Shown here piece by piece: positions 1 to 7,039 of a stretch of DNA of 14,191 nt. The notes beneath the pieces were generated by a model, which was not told the origin of the DNA, did no database searches, and saw only the letters and a list, made by a program, of their open reading frames with translations. Position 1 is the first letter of the stretch. Every line of letters starts with the position of its first letter. Source of the stretch: an uncultured Bacteroidota bacterium (GTDB lineage Bacteria > Bacteroidota > Bacteroidia > Chitinophagales > Chitinophagaceae); assembly GCA_946479615.1 (NCBI GenBank), contig CAMLGR010000124.1, positions 1-14,191 on the forward strand, in the 5' to 3' direction. A program made the translations under genes and the position numbers.

Positions 1-295
1 TAAGGCCGATGCTACGGTATTGGGCATTTCTGTCGATTCAACCTATACCTTGGCCAAATTCAAAGAAGAGCAGCACTATAATTTCCGGTTGCTGAGCGAT
101 TTTAATAAAGAAGCGTCTGCTGCTTACCAGTCCCTGGATGATATCTGGGGCAATATGAAAATGAAGGGGGTGTCGAAACGGTCGGCCTTTATCATTGATA
201 AAACGGGGATTCTGCGCTATACCGAGATATTGGCCCATGCCGGGCTGGTTCCCGACTTCGGGGCTATCCAGGAAACACTGGCTGGTTTGAAATAA
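1..295 (+). CDS. Peroxiredoxin (AhpC/TSA, thioredoxin fold), C-terminal part, 5' end outside window
   Basis: The reading frame is open from base 2, so the gene begins upstream of the window; 97 residues are visible. The segment VLGISVDSTYTLAKFKEEQ followed by FRLLSDF and KRSAFIIDKTGILRY is the typical second half of an AhpC/TSA peroxiredoxin: the beta strand after the active-site helix, the 'F-LLSD' strand, and the 'R-FIIDK-G-I-Y' hairpin. Family knowledge: these enzymes reduce peroxides with an N-terminal peroxidatic cysteine, which lies outside this window. No cysteine occurs in the visible part, so there is no C-terminal resolving cysteine. It would then be a 1-Cys or atypical type, or have its resolving cysteine upstream. 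The apparent TTG at base 20 is internal, not a start. A clear hairpin terminator follows 32 nt after the stop. Confidence 0.88.
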   Translation, partial: KADATVLGISVDSTYTLAKFKEEQHYNFRLLSDFNKEASAAYQSLDDIWGNMKMKGVSKRSAFIIDKTGILRYTEILAHAGLVPDFGAIQETLAGLK

Positions 296-327
296 AATTT
301 GGTTAAAAATTCGCCTAAAAAGAGTAT

Positions 328-359
328 AAATACCTGGTTACCAGTCAGGTATTTTTTTT
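328..359 (+). terminator. Rho-independent terminator of the peroxiredoxin gene
   Basis: Arms at 328-336 (AAATACCTG) and 346-354 (CAGGTATTT) form a perfect 9-bp stem with a 9-nt loop. A run of eight T begins inside the 3' arm at 352. It separates the peroxiredoxin gene from the small secreted protein downstream. Confidence 0.85.
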
Positions 360-414
360 GCGGCAAATACTTTGCAGATATCAGAAAAAGCGATTATCAT
401 TGAGGAAATAAAAG

Positions 415-422
415 TAAATTTG
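415..422 (+). promoter_or_regulatory. Putative -7 box TAAATTTG for the small T9SS-tagged protein
   Basis: TAAATTTG matches the Bacteroidota -7 consensus TAnnTTTG exactly. No convincing -33 TTG/TTTG lies at the usual 19-21 nt upstream. The box ends only 5 nt before the proposed TTG start, so a transcript from here would be leaderless or nearly so. Confidence 0.4.
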
Positions 423-427
423 TTTCG

Positions 428-769
428 TTGAAGAGACTTTTACCCATACTATCCTTTATTCTGTTGACAGCCATTCATTCAAAGGCCCAGGATTCCCGGT
501 CGCCTTTGCAGGATGCTGGGGCAATGGCGCTAAAGATTTATCCGAACCCTGCTACTTCCTACATCACTTTCGATCTGCAAAAAGGTTATCAGAAAGGTCT
601 GACCATTACTGTTTTCAATTTCTTAGGTAAAAAGATGACGGAAAGCCCTAATGTAAATGAAAAGACCACGCTGAACCTGAATGATTACAACCGCGGTGTG
701 TACATCTACCACCTGACTGACCAAAGCGGTAAAGTGATCGACACAGGCAAATTCCAGGTTTCCCGGTAA
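428..769 (+). CDS. Small secreted protein consisting mainly of a T9SS type A sorting domain
   Basis: 113 residues. Residues 1-21 (MKRLLPILSFILLTAIHSKAQ) form a signal peptide: a basic n-region, a hydrophobic core and a likely cleavage site after AQ. About 14 linker residues follow, and from residue 36 onward the protein is a T9SS C-terminal sorting domain: KIYPNPATSYITF, then the 'V-NFLGKKM' strand, then the closing NRGVYIYHL...GKFQV strands. Family knowledge: this domain normally sits at the end of large exported enzymes or adhesins and directs them through the type IX secretion system. Here there is no cargo domain. No ATG exists in frame after the TGA at 401-403, so TTG at 428 is the best start because it gives a complete signal peptide. 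The gene converges on the methyltransferase gene, 22 nt away. It may be a remnant of a longer gene or a genuine mini-protein. Confidence 0.75.
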   Translation: MKRLLPILSFILLTAIHSKAQDSRSPLQDAGAMALKIYPNPATSYITFDLQKGYQKGLTITVFNFLGKKMTESPNVNEKTTLNLNDYNRGVYIYHLTDQSGKVIDTGKFQVSR

Positions 770-791
770 TTCATTAGTGTTTGAAAAACTG

Positions 792-1964
792 TTATAGTAC
801 CTGTATCACCAGGAACTTAAGATAGTGTGTATTCTCCATGCCCGGAACCACCGGGTGATCCGCAGATTGTGTCTGAAAGGTTACCTGCCTGATCCTTCTT
901 CTCGCATCCTTAGCCGCCATATCGATGATCTTCAGGAATAGCTCGGGTTGTACCAGGTTGGTACAGGAAGATGTTACCAGGAAACCCCCGGCTTTTACCA
1001 GCTTCATTCCGCGAAGATTGATCTCTTTATAACCTGTTATCGCTTTTTCAATCGTGGCCCTGCTCTTGGTAAAAGCCGGTGGGTCCAGCATCACCACATC
1101 ATATTGTCTGCCATCCTTACCCCATTGTTTCAATACATCAAACGCATTGGCTGCTTCAAAACGACAGGTAGATGAATAACCGTTCAGCGCCGCATTCTCA
1201 TTGGCCTGTTTCACTGCATTCTCTGAAATATCCAATCCCAATACCGATTTAGCTCCATAGTGTGCGGCATGAATTTCGAACGTGCCGGTATAGGTAAAAG
1301 CGCCCAGCACATCGGCATCTTTAACGATATGCGAAATAGCGCGGCGGTTATCCTGCTGGTCGAGAAAATACCCGGTCTTCTGACCATTCTCCACATCCAC
1401 ATAAAACTTCAACCCGTTTTCATTGATAAGTATGCGTGTATCGAACGGATCGGAAAGAAATCCTTTTTGCTGCGGCAACCCTTCGAGTTCTCTTACCGGC
1501 ACATCATTTCTTTCATAAATGCCTTTGGGTTTGAAGATCGTTTGCAATGCTTCGACAATGGCAGGTTTCCAGATGTCGATTCCCAGGGCAATGGTCTGTA
1601 TCACGAAATAATCATTGAACTTATCAATGATGAGTTGAGGTAACCCATCAGCTTCGCCAAATACCAGCCGGCAGTTTTCAGTATAGCCGAGTTTCTTCCG
1701 GTATTCCCAGCATTCGCTGATCTTCTTCAGAAAAAAACCAGCATTGATCTCTTCGTTTTTCTGCCGGGTGAGCAGGCGGATGAGGATCTGGGATTTAGAG
1801 TTGATATATCCTTTCCCGACAAACTTCTTATCATGCGAAAACACATCCACGGTTTCGCCATCGGCGGGTGAACCCTCTGTTTTTTCGACTTCATTGGCGA
1901 AGATCCAGGGATGGCCATTGGCGACACGGGGACTTATCTTTCGTTTCAGGTAAACATTGCTCAT
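792..1964 (-). CDS. Class I SAM-dependent rRNA methyltransferase, RlmI-like (23S rRNA m5C type)
   Basis: 390 residues, the normal length for the RlmI/RlmK group. Residues 1-70 are a PUA-type RNA-binding domain (KRKISPRVANGHPWIFANEV). A central linker domain follows and then a Rossmann-fold methyltransferase. Visible motifs are QKTGYFLDQQDNR at 195-207, SAM motif I region VLGAFTYTGTF at 219-229, acidic loop GLDIS with D245, DPPAF at 294-298, and SSCTNLV at 332-338 with C334 as the likely catalytic cysteine. Family knowledge: E. coli RlmI methylates C1962 of 23S rRNA; the exact target here is inferred. Motif I reads LGAF...TGTF where relatives usually have an acidic or polar residue and GGF, a mild deviation. 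The start ATG lies 8 nt downstream of a TAGCTTTG box on the same strand. The gene is divergent from grpE. Confidence 0.88.
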   Translation of the reverse strand: MSNVYLKRKISPRVANGHPWIFANEVEKTEGSPADGETVDVFSHDKKFVGKGYINSKSQILIRLLTRQKNEEINAGFFLKKISECWEYRKKLGYTENCRLVFGEADGLPQLIIDKFNDYFVIQTIALGIDIWKPAIVEALQTIFKPKGIYERNDVPVRELEGLPQQKGFLSDPFDTRILINENGLKFYVDVENGQKTGYFLDQQDNRRAISHIVKDADVLGAFTYTGTFEIHAAHYGAKSVLGLDISENAVKQANENAALNGYSSTCRFEAANAFDVLKQWGKDGRQYDVVMLDPPAFTKSRATIEKAITGYKEINLRGMKLVKAGGFLVTSSCTNLVQPELFLKIIDMAAKDARRRIRQVTFQTQSADHPVVPGMENTHYLKFLVIQVL

Positions 1965-1972
1965 AAAGGGCG

Positions 1973-1980
1973 CAAAGCTA
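1973..1980 (-). promoter_or_regulatory. Putative -7 box TAGCTTTG for the RlmI-like gene
   Basis: The minus-strand sequence TAGCTTTG matches TAnnTTTG exactly and ends 8 nt before the ATG at 1964. The region where a -33 box is expected has no clean TTTG. The box implies a very short leader, as for several other genes in this window. Confidence 0.45.
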
Positions 1981-1983
1981 ATG

Positions 1984-2082
1984 AATCAGAGCGAGGAACA
2001 GGATGAGAAACAGAAGGAGAGCGCCGCCGATCCACCCCTCATCCTGTTCCCCCTGTTTCTCTTTATGTTCCTCGTTCTGATT
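1984..2082. repeat. Long imperfect palindrome with two alternative pairing registers
   Basis: The left arm 1984-2000 (AATCAGAGCGAGGAACA) pairs with 2066-2082 (TGTTCCTCGTTCTGATT) with one G-T mismatch, and 2005-2013 (GAGAAACAG) continues with 2053-2061 (CTGTTTCTC). A second, mutually exclusive pairing is perfect over 13 bp: 1995-2007 (GGAACAGGATGAG) with 2038-2050 (CTCATCCTGTTCC). No T-run follows, so it is not a standard terminator. It lies between the divergent methyltransferase and grpE promoters. The remaining bases up to 2165 hold no feature I recognise. Confidence 0.7.
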
Positions 2083-2165
2083 TACACTCTGACTGTTAGA
2101 CCGTTGAAAACGAGACTGAAAGGACATTTTGTCCCAATCCTGCCAGCGAAAGGCTTATAGCCACC

Positions 2166-2195
2166 TTGGCAATATTATTGACAACCTTACCTTTG
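2166..2195 (+). promoter_or_regulatory. grpE promoter, Bacteroidota -33/-7 type
   Basis: TTGG begins at 2166 and TACCTTTG is at 2188-2195. From the TTG to the -7 box there are 19 nt, a typical spacing for the primary sigma factor of Bacteroidota (TTTG / TAnnTTTG). Transcription would start near 2202, giving a leader of about 12 nt before the ATG at 2214. The TTG at 2166 belongs to the promoter and is not a start codon. Confidence 0.65.
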
Positions 2196-2213
2196 CAAAC
2201 AATTTATATAAAA

Positions 2214-2768
2214 ATGGCAGATAAAGAAGCAAAAGAGCAGGCAGGAAACAGGGGTGAATTCGATATCAATTCGGATGAGAACCAGGGTGGTACCACGCAC
2301 CTGAATGAACCGGTCGAAGAAGAATCGGAACTGGAAAAAACAAAGGCGGCATTGGCAGAGATGAATGATAAATACATCCGTAAAATAGCGGAGTTCGACA
2401 ATTTCAGAAGAAGAAGCGCCAAAGAGATGCTGGATACCAGGCAAACAGCCGGTAAAGAAGTGATCACCGACCTGCTCGATGTGCTGGATGACAGTGAGCG
2501 CGCACAGAAACAACTTGAAACAACCGACGACCTGGACCAGATCAGGGAAGGTGTGAAACTGGTGTTTAATAAACTCCGTAACCAGCTTCAGTCAAAAGGA
2601 TTGAAACCTATGGAATCGATAGGTAAGGAATTTGATCCCGATCTGCATGAAGCGATTACCGAAATACCCTCGGAAGATTTAAAAGGTAAAGTTGTAGATG
2701 AAGTGGTGAAAGGATATTATCTTAATGATAAAATCATTCGTCACGCAAAAGTGGTGGTAGGGAAATAA
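2214..2768 (+). CDS. grpE: Nucleotide exchange factor GrpE
   Basis: 184 residues, starting MADKEAKEQAGN. GrpE drives ADP release from DnaK and so resets the chaperone cycle in the cytoplasm. The layout is standard: a charged, acidic N-terminal tail to about residue 37, a long coiled-coil helix (ELEKTKAALAEMNDKYIRKI...DNFRRR), a helical dimer region, and the C-terminal beta domain with the family signature FDPDLHEAI...VVDEVVKGYYLNDKIIRHAKVVV. The reading frame extends upstream to a TTG at 2166, but that codon is in the -33 promoter box, so ATG 2214 is chosen. The leader is AT-rich with no Shine-Dalgarno. dnaJ follows 90 nt downstream and is probably co-transcribed. dnaK is not in the window. 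Confidence 0.96.
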   Translation: MADKEAKEQAGNRGEFDINSDENQGGTTHLNEPVEEESELEKTKAALAEMNDKYIRKIAEFDNFRRRSAKEMLDTRQTAGKEVITDLLDVLDDSERAQKQLETTDDLDQIREGVKLVFNKLRNQLQSKGLKPMESIGKEFDPDLHEAITEIPSEDLKGKVVDEVVKGYYLNDKIIRHAKVVVGK

Positions 2769-2822
2769 ATGTGTCAATTGCTCCATTTGAAAAGGAGAGA
2801 ATGATGCTCCTGCATTCATCAT

Positions 2823-2851
2823 CAAATTTTCAAATCGCCAAATTTTCAAAT
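2823..2851 (+). repeat. Tandem AT-rich 13-nt direct repeat in the grpE-dnaJ spacer
   Basis: CAAATTTTCAAAT occurs at 2823-2835 and again at 2839-2851, separated by CGC, giving a 16-nt period. It ends 7 nt before the dnaJ start. It may be a low-complexity spacer element or may affect dnaJ translation; function unknown. Confidence 0.6.
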
Positions 2852-2858
2852 TCCAGGA

Positions 2859-4019
2859 ATGTCAAAAAGAGATTATTACGAAATACTGGGTGTAGGCAAG
2901 ACGGCTACTGCAGATGAGATTAAAAAATCATACCGGAAGGTGGCGATGCAGTATCATCCTGACCGTAACCCGGGCGATAAAAGCGCAGAAGAAAAATTCA
3001 AGGAAGCAGCAGAAGCATACGAGGTATTAAGTGATGCCGACAAGAAAGCGCAGTATGACCGTTATGGTCATGCCGGTGTAAGCGGTAACGGGCGAGGTGG
3101 ATACAGCGGTGGCGGTGGAATGAATATGGAAGATATCTTCAGCCAGTTCGGTGATGTGTTTGGCGAAGATCTGTTCGGAAATCTTTTTGGTGGTCAGCGC
3201 GGAAGAGGCGGGCAACGCAGCCGTGGGATCAGGGGAAGTAATCTCCGTGTGAAACTGAAACTGACCTATGAAGAGATTGCAAAAGGCGTTACCAAAAATA
3301 TCAAGGTTAAAAAATATGTGGCCTGTGCTACCTGCCAGGGAAGTGGCGCAAAAGATAAAGGCAGTATTCAAACCTGCCAGACCTGTGGCGGCAGCGGCCA
3401 GGTAAGAAGGGTGCAGAATACTTTCCTGGGCCAGATGCAGACAGTGACCACTTGTCCTACCTGCAATGGCGAAGGAACAACGGTGACTGCAAAGTGTGGT
3501 ACCTGTAAAGGAGAAGGAAGAGTATTTGGCGAAGAAACAGTGAGTATCGATATACCTGCGGGTGTACAGGAAGGCATGCAATTAAATATCAGTGGCAGGG
3601 GTAATGCCGGCGAAAGAGGTGGTTCACCCGGCGACCTGATCATCCTGATAGAAGAAGAACCGCATAAGGATCTGCAACGTGATGGATTGAATGTAGCCTA
3701 TGATCTTCATCTTTCTTTCCCGGATGCAGCATTTGGTACACAGGTAGAAGTACCGACTATCGATGGACGGGCGAAAATAAAAATTCCGGCCGGTACACAG
3801 GCTGGCAAGATATTCCGGTTAAAAGGAAAAGGATTTCCGGCTGTGAATTCTTATGAAAAAGGTGATCAGTTGATCCATGTAAATATATGGACGCCGCAAA
3901 ACCTGACATCGGAAGAAAAAGCGATGCTGGAAAAACTGGGAGGTTCACAAAACTTCAAACCGCACCCGGACAAGAATGAAAAAGGTTTCTTTGATAAGAT
4001 AAGAGAGATGTTTTCGTGA
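2859..4019 (+). CDS. dnaJ: Molecular chaperone DnaJ (Hsp40, type I)
   Basis: 386 residues, the usual length. It delivers unfolded clients to DnaK and stimulates its ATPase. All type I domains are present in order: the J domain at about 1-70 with the HPD motif in [11 protein letters not shown]; a Gly/Phe-rich linker with [16 protein letters not shown] and [11 protein letters not shown]; a zinc-binding region with four CxxCxGxG modules ([32 protein letters not shown]); and two C-terminal beta-sandwich client-binding domains ([21 protein letters not shown]... and [19 protein letters not shown]). All eight zinc-ligand cysteines are intact. The gene lies 90 nt after grpE, almost certainly as a heat-shock operon, although no HrcA/CIRCE operator is visible. 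The start ATG follows AGGA closely, which may act as a weak ribosome binding site. Confidence 0.97.
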   Translation: MSKRDYYEILGVGKTATADEIKKSYRKVAMQYHPDRNPGDKSAEEKFKEAAEAYEVLSDADKKAQYDRYGHAGVSGNGRGGYSGGGGMNMEDIFSQFGDVFGEDLFGNLFGGQRGRGGQRSRGIRGSNLRVKLKLTYEEIAKGVTKNIKVKKYVACATCQGSGAKDKGSIQTCQTCGGSGQVRRVQNTFLGQMQTVTTCPTCNGEGTTVTAKCGTCKGEGRVFGEETVSIDIPAGVQEGMQLNISGRGNAGERGGSPGDLIILIEEEPHKDLQRDGLNVAYDLHLSFPDAAFGTQVEVPTIDGRAKIKIPAGTQAGKIFRLKGKGFPAVNSYEKGDQLIHVNIWTPQNLTSEEKAMLEKLGGSQNFKPHPDKNEKGFFDKIREMFS

Positions 4020-4033
4020 GAAGAGGTTAAGAC

Positions 4034-4129
4034 GGTTTAATGTCGTTTAAAGGTTTAAGGATATAATGGTTTATCGTCCTTTAAATGAATAAACCTTTAC
4101 ATCATTAAACGATATTAAACCTTTGAACG
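4034..4129. repeat. Palindromic GTTTAA-word repeat between dnaJ and clpP
   Basis: GGTTTAATGTCGTTTAA (4034-4050) pairs with TTAAACGATATTAAACC (4105-4121) with one G-T mismatch, and AGGTTTA (4051-4057) pairs with TAAACCT (4090-4096). An alternative register pairs CGTTTAAAGGTTTAA (4044-4058) with TTAAACCTTTGAACG (4115-4129), 14 of 15. No clear T-run follows. The element fills most of the 180-nt gap and may insulate or process the dnaJ and clpP transcripts; function unknown. Confidence 0.65.
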
Positions 4130-4142
4130 TTATTAAACGTAA

Positions 4143-4173
4143 TTGGTAATCCAGACATTTGAACGGATATTTG
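4143..4173 (+). promoter_or_regulatory. Candidate promoter for the clpP-clpP genes
   Basis: TTGG begins at 4143 and GATATTTG is at 4166-4173, 7 of 8 to TAnnTTTG, with 20 nt between the TTG and the -7 box. This matches the geometry of the grpE promoter. Transcription would start near 4180, leaving a leader of about 20 nt. Confidence 0.4.
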
Positions 4174-4199
4174 AGAACTACGAATTTTAAAATTTAATT

Positions 4200-4889
4200 A
4201 TGAGCTTTAATTCAGAATTTGAGAAATATGCGGTGAAACACCGTGGCCTTTCAAGCAATACACTGAACAGTTATGCATCGCACATGGTAACTGCGCTTAC
4301 TCCCAATATCATTGAAGAGCGCCCGATGAATGTAGCTGTAATGGATGTATACAGCCGCCTGATGATGGACCGTATCATTTTCCTCGGCTACCCTATCAAT
4401 GACGAAGTAGCGAATATTGTAACTGCACAATTGCTGTTCCTTGATTCTACCGACAGAACAAGAGATATCAATATGTACATCAACAGTCCCGGCGGCAGTG
4501 TGTATTCCGGCCTGGGTGTATACGATACCATGCAATATGTAACACCTGATGTAGCCACGATCTGTATTGGCATGGCAGCATCCATGTCCTGCGTATTGCT
4601 GGGAGCAGGTACCAAAGGAAAAAGAGCTGCGTTGAAACATGCGCGTATCATGATGCACCAGCCCAGCGGCGCTATCGGCGGACAGGCAAGTGATATCGAG
4701 ATCACTGTGAAAGAGATCCGTAAACTGAAAACAGAATTATACGATATCGTTAATTATCATACCGGCAAACCGGTTGACCAGATTGAAACAGATTTCGACC
4801 GTGATCACTGGATGACAGCGCCGGAAGCAAAGGAATATGGATTGGTCGATGAAGTATTGCTGACCAATGCCAGGAAAGAAAAGAAGTAA
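4200..4889 (+). CDS. clpP: ATP-dependent Clp protease proteolytic subunit, first copy
   Basis: 229 residues. ClpP forms a tetradecameric serine-protease chamber fed by ClpX or another Clp ATPase. The catalytic triad is complete by motif: S128 in GMAASMS, H153 in MMHQPSG, and D202 in FDRDHWM. Other family marks are NSPGGSVYSGLGVYDTMQ, the handle region GGQASDIEI, and the closing APEAKEYGLVDEV. It carries about 35 residues before the core (EERP...) that may be partly processed or fold as the axial loop. This copy is the more conventional of the two: its handle lacks the insertion seen in the downstream paralogue. A second clpP follows after 57 nt and clpX after that, so the products probably work together. 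The start ATG has an AT-rich leader without Shine-Dalgarno. Confidence 0.96.
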   Translation: MSFNSEFEKYAVKHRGLSSNTLNSYASHMVTALTPNIIEERPMNVAVMDVYSRLMMDRIIFLGYPINDEVANIVTAQLLFLDSTDRTRDINMYINSPGGSVYSGLGVYDTMQYVTPDVATICIGMAASMSCVLLGAGTKGKRAALKHARIMMHQPSGAIGGQASDIEITVKEIRKLKTELYDIVNYHTGKPVDQIETDFDRDHWMTAPEAKEYGLVDEVLLTNARKEKK

Positions 4890-4946
4890 TTGCGGATATT
4901 ACGATAAATACAACAGAAGTATCGATAAAAATATAAACAGGAAAAA

Positions 4947-5588
4947 ATGATACCTAACAAAAACTTTATGAATAACGGCTGGAGATCCGATGATGAACCA
5001 GAAGAGGATGAAAAAGAAGAGCAGCCGAAATCGGACCTGATGATGTTCAGCAAGAAACTGGAAAAATACTTTTTCGAAACCCGCAGCATTTATCTCTGGG
5101 GTGTGGTAGATGATAAAAGCGCCAGGGATATTGTAACCAAATTATTGCTGCTGGATGCGGATAAACCCGGCGAAGAGATCAAATTCTATATCAATAGTCC
5201 CGGTGGGGTGGTAACCAGTGGTATGGTGATGTATGATACCATGCAGATGATTGGCAGCCCCGTCAGCACGATTTGTATGGGCCTGGCGGCTTCTATGGGC
5301 AGTATCCTGCTCAGCGGTGGCGCCAAAGGCAAACGCCTGATCTACCCCAGCGGTGAGGTCATGATCCACCAGCCCTCCCTGGGAGGCTATATCCGGGGGG
5401 TCAGCACGGACCTGGAAATACAGGCCCGTCAGACCAAACGGGTTAAAGACATGGGGGCTAAGATATTAGCCGATAATTGCGGTAAAACGACGGAGCAGAT
5501 CCTCAAGGATTTTGACCGTGATTACTGGATGAATGCCGACGAAGCCATCAAATATGGCATCGTGGACAAGATCGTTACGAAGTTATAA
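4947..5588 (+). CDS. clpP: ATP-dependent Clp protease proteolytic subunit, second divergent copy
   Basis: 213 residues, a paralogue of the upstream clpP rather than a recent duplicate, since the sequences differ widely outside motifs. The triad is intact: S116 in GLAASMG, H141 in MIHQPSL, and D192 in FDRDYWM. Distinct features are a strongly acidic N-terminal tail (DDEPEEDEKEEQPKSD, residues 15-30) and a longer handle, HQPSLGGYIRGVSTDLEI. Since both copies look active, a mixed ClpP1P2 particle or two separate particles are possible; only experiment can tell. The ATG is 57 nt after the first clpP and follows AGGAAAAA, so co-transcription is likely. An intrinsic terminator follows the stop codon. 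Confidence 0.95.
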   Translation: MIPNKNFMNNGWRSDDEPEEDEKEEQPKSDLMMFSKKLEKYFFETRSIYLWGVVDDKSARDIVTKLLLLDADKPGEEIKFYINSPGGVVTSGMVMYDTMQMIGSPVSTICMGLAASMGSILLSGGAKGKRLIYPSGEVMIHQPSLGGYIRGVSTDLEIQARQTKRVKDMGAKILADNCGKTTEQILKDFDRDYWMNADEAIKYGIVDKIVTKL

Positions 5589-5622
5589 ATTGATGAAAGT
5601 CAATATATTAAATTAAATCCCT

Positions 5623-5652
5623 AAAAACCCGTCTTTATCAGGACGGTTTTTT
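5623..5652 (+). terminator. Rho-independent terminator after the clpP pair
   Basis: The stem is CCGTC (5629-5633) with GACGG (5642-5646), flanked by AAAAA on the left and a T-run on the right, with an 8-nt loop. It separates the clpP pair from clpX, suggesting that clpX is at least partly transcribed on its own. Confidence 0.75.
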
Positions 5653-5659
5653 AATTTTG
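5652..5659 (+). promoter_or_regulatory. Putative clpX -7 box TAATTTTG overlapping the terminator T-run
   Basis: TAATTTTG fits TAnnTTTG exactly and begins within the T-tract of the clpP terminator. No good -33 TTG is seen at the expected distance, where the terminator hairpin lies. The leader to the clpX ATG at 5706 would be about 40 nt. Confidence 0.35.
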
Positions 5660-5705
5660 TGCTGTTCTGATTAAAAGCATAGGTCAATTTCCCCCAAGCT
5701 AAAAA

Positions 5706-6953
5706 ATGGCAAAAAATATACTACACTGTTCCTTTTGCGGGCGCAGCCGGGATGAGGTTAAAATCCTGATTGCTGGCCAGGAAGGGCATATTTGTGAAAA
5801 TTGCGTGGAGCATGCCCGCGAGATCATCGAACAGGAACTGATGGTCAGGGATGAGAAAACTCCTTCTGCTTTTAAGCTCACGATCAAGAAACCGGTAGAG
5901 ATCAAGAAATTCCTTGATGAATATGTGATCGGCCAGGATGAAGCGAAAAAAGTACTCGCAGTAGCCGTTTACAATCACTACAAACGTTTACAGCAAAAAG
6001 TAGGTGATGCTTCGGTTGCCGGCAATGAAGTAGAGATCGAAAAAAGTAATATCGTCATGGTGGGTGAAACCGGAACCGGTAAAACCCTTTTGGCGAAAAG
6101 CATTGCGCGCATGCTCAATGTACCGTTTGCCATTGTCGATGCCACTGTTTTTACTGAAGCAGGTTATGTGGGTGAAGACGTGGAAAGTATTCTCACACGT
6201 CTTTTACAGGTATGTAATTATGATGTCAATGCTGCAGAACGTGGTATTGTTTATATCGATGAAATAGATAAGATCGCGCGGAAAGGCGATAATCCTTCCA
6301 TCACCCGTGATGTAAGTGGTGAAGGCGTACAACAGGGTATGCTTAAATTACTGGAAGGTACGGATGTGCTGGTACCACCACAAGGCGGGCGCAAGCACCC
6401 CGAACAAAAGCTGATCAAGATCAACACACAGAATATTCTCTTTATCTGTGGTGGCGCTTTTGATGGTATTGACAAAATCATTGCCCGTCGTGTGCAAACC
6501 AATACGATCGGATTCAATGTTGATAAGGACCAGCAGGAAGCTATGAAGAAAAACCTGTTGCGTTATATCACGGCACAGGACCTGAAAACATTTGGTTTGA
6601 TCCCCGAGTTGCTCGGCCGTCTGCCGGTTGTTACCCATCTCGACCCGCTGGATGCCGATACACTCCGCCTGATCCTGACACAACCCAAGAATGCATTGAT
6701 GAAACAATACAAGAGATTGTTTGAACTGGAAGGCATTCAACTCAATATCGAAGACGATGTACTTGACTTCATGGTTGAAAAAGCAGTGGAGTATAAACTG
6801 GGTGCAAGAGGATTGAGAAGTATCTGCGAAGGCATTCTTACAGATGCGATGTTTGAATTACCTTCTTCGAAGGAAAAACATTTTACGCTGGACCTGGATT
6901 ATGCCAAGCGCAAATTCGATAAGAGTAAATTGAGTTTGCTGAAAGTGGCTTAA
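5706..6953 (+). CDS. clpX: ATP-dependent Clp protease ATP-binding subunit ClpX
   Basis: 415 residues, a full-length ClpX. It recognises tagged or damaged proteins, unfolds them with ATP and threads them into ClpP. The N-terminal zinc-binding domain has its four cysteines in HCSFCG (C8, C11) and HICENC (C30, C33). The AAA+ domain shows Walker A GETGTGKT at 120-127, pore loop GYVGED, Walker [10 protein letters not shown], the region [15 protein letters not shown], the RKH loop in [11 protein letters not shown], the ClpP-contacting IGF loop in [10 protein letters not shown], and sensor 2 GARGLRS near the end. The IGF tripeptide shows that this ATPase is built to dock on ClpP. It lies downstream of two clpP genes but behind a terminator. 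A 46-residue gene follows. Confidence 0.97.
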   Translation: MAKNILHCSFCGRSRDEVKILIAGQEGHICENCVEHAREIIEQELMVRDEKTPSAFKLTIKKPVEIKKFLDEYVIGQDEAKKVLAVAVYNHYKRLQQKVGDASVAGNEVEIEKSNIVMVGETGTGKTLLAKSIARMLNVPFAIVDATVFTEAGYVGEDVESILTRLLQVCNYDVNAAERGIVYIDEIDKIARKGDNPSITRDVSGEGVQQGMLKLLEGTDVLVPPQGGRKHPEQKLIKINTQNILFICGGAFDGIDKIIARRVQTNTIGFNVDKDQQEAMKKNLLRYITAQDLKTFGLIPELLGRLPVVTHLDPLDADTLRLILTQPKNALMKQYKRLFELEGIQLNIEDDVLDFMVEKAVEYKLGARGLRSICEGILTDAMFELPSSKEKHFTLDLDYAKRKFDKSKLSLLKVA

Positions 6954-6965
6954 GGTTCTAACGTT

Positions 6966-7038
6966 TAAATAATTTAAAAGGTTTCACAGGTTTCTTAACT
7001 TGTGGAACCTTTTCACTTTTGAACCCTTAAATTATTTA
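6966..7038 (+). promoter_or_regulatory. Two-tier hairpin in the leader of the 46-residue gene
   Basis: The outer helix is TAAATAATTTAA (6966-6977) with TTAAATTATTTA (7027-7038), a perfect 12 bp of pure A-T. The inner helix is AAGGTTTCACA (6978-6988) with TGTGGAACCTT (7001-7011), 11 bp with one T-G wobble. A 15-nt bulge lies on the 3' side. The outer helix ends 1 nt before the ATG at 7040. It could act as a partial clpX terminator or as a translation control element; the closing A-T helix would melt easily. Confidence 0.6.
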
Positions 7039-7039
7039 T

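Noticed and set aside
1957..2160. Plus-strand ORF for a 60-67 residue protein with a hydrophobic segment
   Set aside because: The polar and hydrophobic halves are inverted copies of each other, so the frame is explained by the palindrome; it also overlaps the methyltransferase start and its -7 box.
2166..2213. N-terminal extension of GrpE from TTG 2166
   Set aside because: This stretch holds the -33 and -7 promoter boxes and is unlike GrpE; the ATG at 2214 gives a standard protein.
3027..3581. 184-codon antisense ORF within dnaJ
   Set aside because: A shadow of the dnaJ coding bias; its cysteine and histidine-rich peptide matches no family and there is no start signal.
2214..4019. CIRCE/HrcA heat-shock operator upstream of grpE
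   Set aside because: No TTAGCACTC-N9-GAGTGCTAA-like inverted repeat is present in 1965-2213.
4251..4658. 135-codon antisense ORF within the first clpP
   Set aside because: Opposite-strand shadow of a strongly supported gene; composition is unlike a normal protein.
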